A stretch of DNA of 64,000 nt. Source: Zingiber officinale (lineage: Eukaryota; Streptophyta; Magnoliopsida; Zingiberales; Zingiberaceae). Positions within the stretch are counted from its first letter, which is position 1; every line of letters starts with the position of its first letter. The DNA is taken from positions 160,716,209 through 160,780,208 of the forward strand of contig NC_055988.1 of the NCBI RefSeq assembly GCF_018446385.1. Direction: 5' to 3'. The notes below the pieces were generated by a model. It did no database searches, was not told the DNA's origin, and was given only the letters and a program-made list of their open reading frames with translations. Shown here in pieces: positions 21,565 through 32,400 of the stretch. Position numbers and translations under genes: made by a program.

Positions 21565-22903
21565 GAGGGTGTATTCAATGTTGGACTTTTAATTACTTTT
21601 AATGACTTTTGTGGATTTTAAAAGTTTGGATGTATTCAATCTAAACTTTTATAAACTCTATAGAAATCTTATGGTATCCAAATTGGATTTTTATAGAGTT
21701 TTAAAAAGTCATGTGGTATTCAAACTTGAATTTTTAAAACTCTATGAAAATTTTTTGGTATCCAAAATTTTAATAGATTTTCATGGATTCTTTTAGAACT
21801 CCTTGGATATAAGTTTTAACCAATGAGAGTTCTCTAAAATACTTGGTACAAGTTTAAATATAAAATAAAAAGTCTTCTCTTCACCCTTAAGATTTCTACA
21901 GACTTCAAATCATTTTAATTTTTTACAAATAAGTCCTTTCTCTTTCCGCTCCTCGATTTTGATTATTTCTTTGAGCCCTGTCCAGAGCCTACCAATATAA
22001 TAGTACACAGTCCAACTTGACGCATATTCAACAAAGAATCTTCACCACCTTGATCACGTCAGCGGTCTATCATAGAGATTACTTTAGGGGTGTATTATCC
22101 TCTATTACAAAACTAATTATACATATTTTTTTTTAAACTTTATTATTATTATTATTATTTTTTAAAATTTTATGCTTTTCTCTATTATTTTTGTTTTTAA
22201 AGTTTACGTTTTTTTTTTTGAAATTTATGTTTTTTTTTAATTTATGTTTTTTTAAAGTTTTTACTTTACGTTTTATGATTTTTTTTTTTTAACTTTTACG
22301 GTTTTTTTAGTTTAATTTTTTTTTTTAAAGTTTAAGTTTTTTTCTTTAATTTTTTTTAATTTACGATTGTTTTTAGTTTACCCTTTTTTTATTTTTCTTT
22401 AATTTTTTTTAAAGTTTACGGTCTTTTTAAAAATAAAATTTTTATTATAAAAAATTTGGCTTGTGCCGGATTGCATAATTTTTTTTCGTAAGGAGTGTCG
22501 TTCTGATGAATTTCTAGTTGAACCAGATAATGAAGCTTCATCATCCTTACCAGAACAAGTTCATGGTGTCAATTGCTTTGATCAATTATCTGATACTCAA
22601 GAACAACGAGCAAATGTCAATGCATGGAGAGATACAATAGCGAATCGAATGTAGTTCGATGTTTATCATATTGACAATAACGAAACGATTTTTTCTTTCT
22701 CATAAATCCATAAGTTTCCATAAAAAAAATTATAAATGTCTATAAAAGTCTTGCAAAAAAGTCTATAGAACTCCATAAAATTCTTTTCATAACTACGCAA
22801 GATTCTATACAAGTCAATAAAACTCAATCAACTCCACTAAAATCTATCATTAAAAAAAAAAAGTCAATGAAAGTCATTCAATCTCTTGATTGAATACACC
22901 CCC
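21565..22903 (+). mobile_element. PIF/Harbinger element with transposase relic
   Basis: Ends are inverted: GAGGGTGTATTCAAT at the left, and at the right the reverse complement of GGGGGTGTATTCAAT. About 250 bp inside each end are complementary in style (TTTTATAGAGTTTTAAAAAGTC versus AAGTCTATAGAACTCCATAAAA). The middle has (TTA)n, a T-rich tract (22130-22440) and the last part of a Harbinger transposase gene. TTA follows the right end; the left flank does not match, so the target duplication is not confirmed. Confidence 0.7.
22448..22690 (+). pseudogene. PIF/Harbinger transposase C-terminus (HARBI1-like nuclease), frameshifted
   Basis: One frame reads ACAGLHNFF and, after a one-base shift inside a T run at about 22480, another reads FRKECRSDEFLVEP ... 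QEQRANVNAWRDTIANRM. Together they match the end of plant HARBI1-like DDE nucleases, where LHNFIR is followed by a variable acidic stretch and a WRD.IAN.MW motif. Here the W codon after NRM is a stop (TAG). Everything upstream, including the catalytic DDE residues, has been replaced by T-rich DNA, so this is a dead gene fragment. Confidence 0.65.
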
Positions 22904-23433
22904 TTAAGTTTTGAAAAGTTAAAAACGACGGAATGTTTGGAAAAATAAATCCTAGACATAAGATCTCTTAGAAAGGAATCCGTGGAAGTGGAGCCTCTTG
23001 GCAATATTAGGAATTCTCAGAGCTATAATTTTTTAGTAGAGAAGTTCAAGTGAGATGAGAGTTTATGAGTAATCGTTTAGGTAATTATTTAATTTTAAAG
23101 TTAACTGTAGTTATTGACTAAAAGTTGAATATAATCGATTAGTGGATAAATCAATTAGATAATCAAATTAGGTTAGTTATCTCATGAATAGAATGTTCTT
23201 GTTCGTGATTAAGCCAATTGGACAATTAACTTATTATGTAAAAATAATTGACTCATTCGAGTCATTACTCGACTAATCGAATGCAAAATAATATGTAATT
23301 GTTGGACCATGTAATTATTGCATTAGTAAGAACTCTAAGATTATATATTTTGTATTAATCGTAGAATTTTGAGATAAATCAATAAAATAAAGTAAACGTT
23401 AAAGAGAAAACCCACAATCCCGCTCGCCCTCAG

Positions 23434-23444
23434 GGTTTTGGCGT
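23434..23444 (+). promoter_or_regulatory. Candidate E2F-like site upstream of RFC3
   Basis: GGTTTTGGCGTGG, about 45 bp before the start codon, resembles the E2F core TTTSSCGC with one mismatch. Plant replication genes often carry E2F sites close to the start. It could lie in the 5' UTR and be chance. Confidence 0.3.
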
Positions 23445-23485
23445 GGCAGAGGAGGCCGGGAGAGGAGCAAGGAGGGTTTACGGCG

Positions 23486-26400
23486 ATGGCGAAAGCAAGT
23501 GCTCCCATGGAGATCGACGATGCCTCGCTACCCTCTTCGACGACCGACAAGGGGAAATCGCTTTTTGCCAGTGACCCCAAATCTGCGCCTTGGGTGGAGA
23601 AGTATAGACCCCAATCCCTCGCGGACGTTGCCGCCCACCGTGACATCATAGACACCAGTATTTTCTTTTCCCGATTTCCTGTTCTTCGCCATTTCTGGTT
23701 CTAAATGTTTCATTGCGGCTTCTCTTTCGTTTCTTTGTTTCTTTTGAGGGAAGTCGATCGCCTGACGAGCGAGAATAGGCTACCGCATCTTCTCCTTTAC
23801 GGGCCTCCGGGGACTGGAAAGACGTCCACGATCCTGGCTGTTGCCCGGAAGCTCTATGGAGCGCAGTATAAAAATATGATTTTGGAGCTCAACGCGTCCG
23901 ATGATAGGGGCATTGATGTTGTTCGCCAGCAGATTCAGAATTTTGCCAGTGCAAGAAGTCTTTCCTTCGGGTAGTTTAAAAATCGAACTCGGTTTCTTTA
24001 ATTTCGCTTACTAACAGCACTAGGGTTTCTTAGTTGTTCTTTGTTGGCCTATTTAAGTAATACTTCCCCTGTTTCCTCTCTCTCTCTCTCTCTCTCTGGG
24101 TACAAATTCGGTTCTGTCTCCGGGTTTAGGTGTCTGAATTATATTGGCAGTTGTTCTTTCTTTGCTGAAAATTTAGTTTTCGTTTGGTTTGAGGTGCGAC
24201 TATGTTCTCTATTGGTCCTATTGCGCTTAATATATTTTTTCTTGCTTTCTCCCTTTATATAAGAACAATGCGCTTTGAGGTGGGACTATCTTCAATGGAG
24301 GATAAGTACTCTAGTTCCCTTATATAAGAACAAGGGAGACATACAAAATTGTGCAAACTATAGGGGTATTAAACTAATGAGTCATACTATGAAACTTTGG
24401 GAAAAAGTAATAGAAAAAAGATTAAGGAAGGAGAGAAAATCAATTTGGGTTCATGCCTGGAAGGTCGACAATAGAAGCTATACATCTCCTTAGACAATTA
24501 ATTGAAAAATATCGGGAGCAAAAACAAGATCTACACATGGTATTCATTGACTTAGAAAAAACTTATGATAGAGTCCCAAGAGAAATTATATGAAGAATTT
24601 TAGAAAAGAGAGGTGTTAGCGTAACATATATTGAACTAATTAAGGATATGTATGAGGATGTAACGACCAGAGTAAAGACTTCATGCGGAATAACTGAAGC
24701 ATTTCCAATAAAGATAGGGTTACATCAGGGATCAGCCCTAAGTCCCTATCTTTTTACACTAATTATGGACGAACTCACTGCGCACATTCAAGACACAGTA
24801 CCGTGGTGCATGTTGTTTGCAGATGATATTATTTTGGTAGATGAGACATGTGAAGGAGTAAATGCTAAGCTAGAATCATGGAGGGAAACACTAGAAGGGA
24901 AAGATTTTAAACTTAGTAGATTAAAGACAGAATATATGGAATTTAAGTTTAGCAATATTAGAAGTAATGAAATAATTGTTAAGATAGGAGAGGACGAGTT
25001 GCCCGGAACCGAGAGATTTAAATATTTAGGATCATTTTTACAAAATGATGGAGGGATTGAGAGAGACGTCTTACATAGAATACAAGCAGGATGGGTGAAA
25101 TGGAGGGGAGCGTCGGGTGTTTTATGTGACCGTAAAGTACCTCTTAAACTTAAAGGTAAGTTCTATAAAACCGCTGTTAGACCTGTTATGTTATATGGAG
25201 TTGAATGTTGGGCTATGACTCGAGCACATGAGCATAAGATGAGAGTTGCAGAGATGAGGATGTTAAGGTGGATGTGTGGACATACGAAGATGGACAAAAT
25301 AAGGAATGAGAGTATTAGAGAGAAAGTCGGAGTTGTATCTATTGAGGACAAACTCCGAGAGACACGTTTAAGATGGTACGGACATGTACTTAGACGACCA
25401 ATAAATGCTCTAGTTAGGCGATGTGAAACTATGATAAACATGCATATCAAACGAGGAAGAGGAAGACCAAAAAAGACTTGGTTAGCAACAATAAAACAAG
25501 ATAAAATTTATTTAAATATAGATGATGATTTAATAGGAGATAGAGCTCAATGGCGTAAAAGGATTCATACAGCCGACCCCACCTAGTGGGAAAAGGCTTG
25601 GTTGTTGTTGTTGTTTCTCCCTTTAATCAGGCAATGGCCAATCCACATCTTTTGTTGTTTTCCTTCATGCAAGACAGATATTTTGCACACGAGTAGTCTT
25701 TTCAAACATGTAAAAGCTCTGCTGGTCGTAGAAATGACCCACCCATCCCCTCTAATTGTACCTGGTTAATCTGAGATTTCTCTGTCGCCTACTCTTTGTT
25801 ATAGCTTCCATTTTGAGAAGGGATGAGAATTTACCTTTTTGTTAAGGAAGCTATGGTTTCAACGTGAAGGTGTTTCCCCCTCAGAATATCACTTGAGATT
25901 AAAATTGTATGGATTCTGAAAAATGATTTTCTTAGTAAATGTTGCACTGAATTGCTAAGACTGTGTGGCTTGAATTTCTAAATCAATGAAGGCAATATAT
26001 ATTTGCATATATTAAATGGTTAACAAAAGCAAAGATATGGTCATTTAAAAATAAAAAAATATTACATTTATCTGAGAATAGTATAACTATTTATTAAAAA
26101 GTCATTCAACACTTTTCATGAGGAAGGCGTTGTCATTTGGTGATTAGATTGTCACACCCCAAGTGAGCTTCTTCCCATGGCAAGGAAGACACTAGTGTGA
26201 CAATTATCTCATGCCAATCATGGTATTTGTCGTTAAGATACTAGACAATGCTCAATAAGTGATAATGCAAACACTACTTAAATATGCATGAGATTTGAAA
26301 GCAATAAATAAATAAAATATAACAAGTTTCATAATCGTGAAAGAGAAAATGTAGAAAATAAATAATATAAAGATGGGAAAACTACTCAAGTCAAGAGAAA

Positions 26401-29400
26401 GCTACAACTCCAAGAGAAAGGATGTCTAATAGAAGCTACCTTGACACCCCACCTTAGGTCAACCTGTAGAATGGTAAATGCAGCACAATAGCACAAGTCT
26501 ATCTCTCACTGTAAGCATGCAAAATGTACAAGTATCATATGTATACCTCCATGCTTGTGCACACAACTTATGCACACCACAACAAAATGGGCACTGACTC
26601 AAAGGTAGGCCTCTCAAGCATCGAGTTATCAATAGGCCATGTGATCCCTTAGTTAGGCATTAGCAACCCTAATTGTCATATGCCCTCTAAATCACTGAAG
26701 TTGCCTGATATCCTACTAAGATTGAGTATAAGATGCATGAATCCACTCTCATCGTAAATTTTTGTCTCATATATTATGCATAGAAGGCCGACCCCACCTA
26801 GTGGGAAAAGGCTTGGTTGTTGTTGTATTATGCATAGAAGATGAGAGGTGCCATCGTTGACAAGTCCTGTTCTTCAGGTGGGATCCTTACCACCTTGGTT
26901 GTTATGAGAGGTGTTTCCTAGAGAAAATCATAAAGATTTTCAAATATCTTATGTGATTGTATGCATGGTAGGAAAAATAAAAATAAAGAGGAGTTTTGCA
27001 AGGAAAATCTAAAGAGAAATGATGTGGGAAAGATGTTTGCATTGTGATTAATTCCTTTAGGTCAAAACCCTTAGTGTGAGGACTTTACCATGGGATTAAT
27101 GGCTTATAGAGGCTCCATTTGAAATTATAACCCTATGGAGGCTCTTTACCTTATTGGTGCATTACTTGCGTTGCTTCCCATATACACATCTTGGATTATA
27201 TGCTCATAGCATGTAGCCTACTTTATCCTATTTATTGTTTATGTTGATAATTTTTAGATCATCTTGCATCATCATGATGATGCATGTTTAGGGATTACTA
27301 CCAGCTAAGTGTTGCTATATTTATGTTGAGGCTGATGCATGTTTAGAGATATGGGAGAACATTACTGTAACATGGTTAGTGTTACATGATTGTAGACCAA
27401 CATGGTATGTGTAGAACATTACCGTAACATAGAGAATTTATGGTACAGTTAATTAATATCATCATAGATTTAAAAGCAATGAGGAGTATGGGAGAAGATT
27501 TCAAGTTTGACAAAGCTTCCAAATATAGGTGAGGGTGGCATTTAGGGGTGTCAATTCGGGTGGGTTCGGGTCGGGTTAAAGCAAAGATTTTACAAAAAAA
27601 AAAAATCCCAACCCGAACCCTATCCGAATCCGAACACAATCCAAAAATCCAAAACCAGAACTTGAACCCGGATAATCCAACCAACCCAAATAAAAAAGTA
27701 TTTTTTTTTGCTATTTTATTTATAATTCTTCACTTTTATCTTAGTACTTCATCATTATTATACTAACTTTGATATTGATATACATAAAAACATTTTAATT
27801 TTTAAAATAAAATTTTATTTAATTTTCTAAAAAACTCACTGAAGTGGAGCCTTGGCACAACGGTAAAGTTGTTGTCATGTGACCAAAAGGTCACGGGTTC
27901 GGGTTCGAATCCTGGAAATAACCTCTTGCAAAAAAGCAGGGTAAGACTGCGTACAATGGATTCTTCCCTGGGACCTTGTATGGCGGGAGCTTCGTGCACC
28001 GGGCACTATAAAAACTCACTAAATCCTAAATTCAGGTCAACCAATGTCAATCCGAATATGATCTGATCCTAATACAATCCGAAAACCCTCCAACCCGACC
28101 CGAACACAAAACCCCCAACCCGAATCCAATATTTTTTGGGTCTACTCGGGTCGGGTTGGCAAGTTGGGTTCAATTTTGACACCCCTAGGTGGCAACAAGA
28201 CTTTCCAATCGAGAGAGGGAGAGGAGGTTGACCACTTTTGGAATCTAGGAGGATGAAAATGAGATTTTCAATTTGAGGGAGATTACTCAATTTCTTTCTG
28301 GGGGCGGGGTGGGTGGGTGGGTGGGAGATATACATAGAAAGTATTTAAATGATATCTAGTTTTAGTAAAGTAAAATACCATGGTATGACAAGATGATTTA
28401 TCATCTTGATGTATTTAATTGTGATTAGCACAATTTGAAGTGAAAAGATTAATCAATGAAGTGCAACAATGACTTTAAATTTATTTCAGGATGATTACCA
28501 GATTTTAAATACACTGCTTACCCAGAAAATTTAAAATTGATGTTTGCTAATCTCATATTCGGAGGAATTACTTAGTTTCAAAGCCATACTGGTCATATTA
28601 CCAACACATGCAATATAAACTGTGTTTGAGGTCTCTGTGTATATGATAAGGGTGATTAAGTTTGAAGGTTATAAACAGGGAGTGTAATTAGGTGTAATTA
28701 TTGAAGTAATACAGCAAAACCTTATTTTAACTCTGTGCTCATGGCTTTCTCTCCCTCCATGCCTCCACCAGAGTCATCCAACTTCAAAATACCATTAGAA
28801 GTGTAGGGAGAAACTTTCATTAGACTCTATCTCCACTGATGACTTTGTTTGCAGATGCTCTGTTATTGATACATCCACCATCTGATGTATACTTTCTATT
28901 ACTCTTTTAAAAGATAATCATATCTGCACTTCACATCTTATTGTTCATTTTGTTTCTTTATCAAATTTGAGCTCCTCTTTTCATGGGTTTGTTATGCTTT
29001 TGTCCTCTGATAGGCCACAAGATGTATTCAAGAACTCTAGGATGCACCTGTTAAAAGCAAGATGTGGATGAAGAGTTGTTTGATTTTATTTTCAAAGAAC
29101 ATATGATAATTTGTTTCTCCATCCTGTGATGATCTTGCTTATCATCCACTTCTAATTTGGCTGTTTATGATTATGCATTTGAGAAACTAACCATGTTGGT
29201 GCAGCAACATCAATAATTTGGCAGCCATAACAGCCCTAGGAGGAAGTTGGCAGTTAACTACACCTTGCCAAGAAAAACCCACATGCTTAAATTTGTATTT
29301 CTAGGGAATACTTCAAGCTCTAGTCCAAGAGATTGTTGTTTATTTGGGTACACATGGAAATATCATGCTGCCTTACTCCTTGTAAAAATAGCACCCGAAA

Positions 29401-32400
29401 CTATGGTTTTATGATGCATTTTTTTTATTTATTAATTTTCAAATTTATTTTGCAATGTGATAAGATTATTAATTGACTCAATTAGAGGGCTAGTGTTCTT
29501 TTCTGTTGTTGAAATTTATGTAGGTTTAACAGAAACAGATATAACAAAGAATAATGAATAAGCTTGCTACTGTTGTATTGGGAGTTTGAAAAATCATATG
29601 CAAGGCCTCACCCTGATTAGCTTGTGGTAGATATGTACTTCATTGAAAGTTTTTACTATCTTCAATTTTAGATCAAACTACAAAAGGATGCATACTTCAC
29701 TTATGCTTAAAATCTGCTTATATCTCATTCTGAAAAGAATACATTAAATACATGGATAGATTTTATCATCTTCTAGTACTTTCTGTAAAACCAGCCTACC
29801 ATTTCATTTTCTGATTTCCTTCAGAACAAAGTCTACTGTAAAGTTGGTCCTACTAGATGAAGCAGATGCCATGACCAAAGATGCTCAATTTGCATTGAGA
29901 CGAGGTTTGTTTCTTGAATGCCCACTTTAGTTCTCAAGATTTTATCAGTAATTATATACTTGATATGAGTTTTTTTTCCCTGTGAAGTGATTGAGAAACA
30001 TACAAAGAGCACAAGGTTTGCTCTTATCTGTAATCATGTGAACAAGATCATTCCTGCTCTGCAGTCAAGATGCACTCGGTTTCGTTTTGCTCCACTTGAT
30101 TCAAGCAACATTAGAGAACGCTTGGAACATGTGATAAAAGCTGAAGGGTTAGATTTATTCTAATTGGATTTACTGCAAAATTGAATGAACAAAACTGCCA
30201 TTTTTTTACTGGTGTAACCTGTTATTGATTAAACATTTATTCCTGTTATTGATTAAACATTTATGAATGAACAAAATGCATTGGCTGAATCTGGCATGGA
30301 GGTGTTTTTTTTATTTCACTTTATGGTTGATATGATTTTTATATAATCAGGCTATTTTTTGTTGTTAAGGGTCTTTTTTTAGAAAAGAATGCATTCTATC
30401 TTTTTCCTGATGATTTCTATTTTACATTATTCTGTTAAGATTATTTAGCTTGCGAGAGTTTTTAGTAGTTATTAGCAAGTAAAACTAATTCATTATTATA
30501 TGATACCTTTCTTCTTTATCTCAGTTGACAAAGGTGGCAACTTTGATACTTCCTACAATCCCAATTCAATGTGGTATTTGTTAAATTTATCTTACATTTC
30601 TTCTTGTGAGGTTTAAGGGGTCTATTCAAGGCTGATCCGATCCATGCTATATTGCTCGATAACTTGGATCAGGTTTACAATGTTTGGATATCTCTTTTTT
30701 CAAAATAGGTAGCAGAGAGTTACAATATTGTAGCATTCCTTATGGGTTAGGAACTGTCCAATGCTTGATGAATTGTGATGTGGTGTACACTTTGTTCTTG
30801 ATTAACTTACTGGTTTGATTACATTGAAATTCTATTGTAGAGTGCTATGGTTGTGGAAACTGACCTGCTTCACTTTATATCTCTTCACAAACAGTTGTGC
30901 ACTTCTGCGGAATTTGATTGCTCTAAAGTTCTTATTTAAAGGAAAGTCTCTATAACCATTGCTTGCCTATTGACCTAGCGATTGAAAATGAAAACTGGAA
31001 GCTCTAAGCTACTTTGAAACTAGTAATAAATTGTACTTGACAAGAGGTTCTTTCTATGATTGTTAAGAGTCAGTATCAAACTATCTGAAAGACATCATAA
31101 AGGCTAAAGTTGAAAGATTTTGATGATTTGCAGAATGAGCAATTGTTTAATTTCATGGAGATGGGTATGATATCACATGTGGATTGTCTTTTGCACCAGA
31201 ATGGGTGTATGGGAGGGCCACTGGGTTCACACATCTTTGTCGCATTCCATTTGAATTGGTTTGGTAACTAGAGCAAACCTGAAAGGGACGTGGAAAAGGT
31301 GAAAAAATATTATTTTTTTTGCACACGCGAACTAGAATGAAAATCACCATTCAAAGGGAGTCTGGGGGAAAACATTAAGATACATAAGAAAGAGGAATAA
31401 ACAGTATATTGATTATTTGATAACCTTTGGAGGAGGAATGAATGCGCCCAATGACAGAAACAAGGCATTTGAAGGAGTAACCATTCAGTAATATAGGGAC
31501 TATTTCTTTAGAAAAATCACGGATCCAACTCTAACTTTAGAAGATGGACAACACCTAACTTATCCCATACCTCGAGGAATGCATCACAGTCATATAAGCC
31601 TGGAAGTTATCCCAGGAAAAGACCCCTTCTAGAAGGTAGGATTGAGGCTAATGTCAGTGAATAAGTTTATATGGAACAGATTGAAAGATCATTAAATGAA
31701 TACAAGAAAAAAGACTTGCCAACCATTTAAACTTTCAACTAGGGCTGTTGCTTACTCGTGCACACTATCCAGGCACTATCCTGAACAACTCCTATCTGAT
31801 TCATGGGCCTGAGCTTGAAGCCTTCTTGATGTGCATCAATGTCAAACCTTAGACTTCCTAGCAACAAAAGATTCTCCCTTTGTGGTTTAGCTATTCTCTT
31901 GATTAAAATTGCACCATAGTTTAGATCTTCCACATTCTAGTATTGGCGTGCAGGCATGAAACGATATACATGGCCTCTATCCTTCCAAGTAAATGGGCCA
32001 TTAGCTTGGTTCTTGGGTTCTTCTGGAAGAACTTGATAGGGTGGAATTAGTTAAGTCTACTTATGCCGATCCAACAAAGGGAAAGGGAGTTAGACAGATA
32101 GGAATATGGTGCAAAAGATGCGAGCTTATACCATTGTTTAAGGTGGTATGACTTGATTTCCTTTGAGTTGATTTACTAATTAGTCAATGTCTGATCTATT
32201 TTATTAATAGAAAGAATTGGTTTGAATTCTAATTGTAGGCTAGCTTTGACCAGTCAATGAAAAGAGCTGACTTAGCAAGGCCAAATACCATTGCATGGTG
32301 TCACTAAATAATCAATTTAGAGTTTGATCCTTGGTATGAAGACACAACAACCTAAGAGTGGGAACTAGAACCAAAAGCTTGATTGTGTAGTGAATCTTTT

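Larger units (their letters stand above)
23971..29824. other. RFC3 intron 2 (5.9 kb) with nested transposons
   Basis: Donor TTCGG|GTAGTT and acceptor CTTCAG|AACAAAG. It holds a truncated RTE LINE (24258-25613), a 39-bp LINE insertion (26787-26825), a hAT-like MITE with an Au SINE inside (27542-28187) and a G-rich tract (28299-28327). The rest (25630-26780, 26840-27530, 28330-29820) is AT-rich with no gene seen; (TC)n occurs at about 24078-24097. Confidence 0.8.

Noticed and set aside
24648..25586. 312-codon frame as a host gene
   Set aside because: It is the reverse transcriptase of a 5'-truncated LINE with target duplications, inside an intron.
27846..27915. True tRNA gene
   Set aside because: A and B boxes are present, but the sequence cannot form a full cloverleaf and continues into the Au SINE body with a target duplication; it is a SINE head. 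The same applies to 41315, 20026 and 38046.
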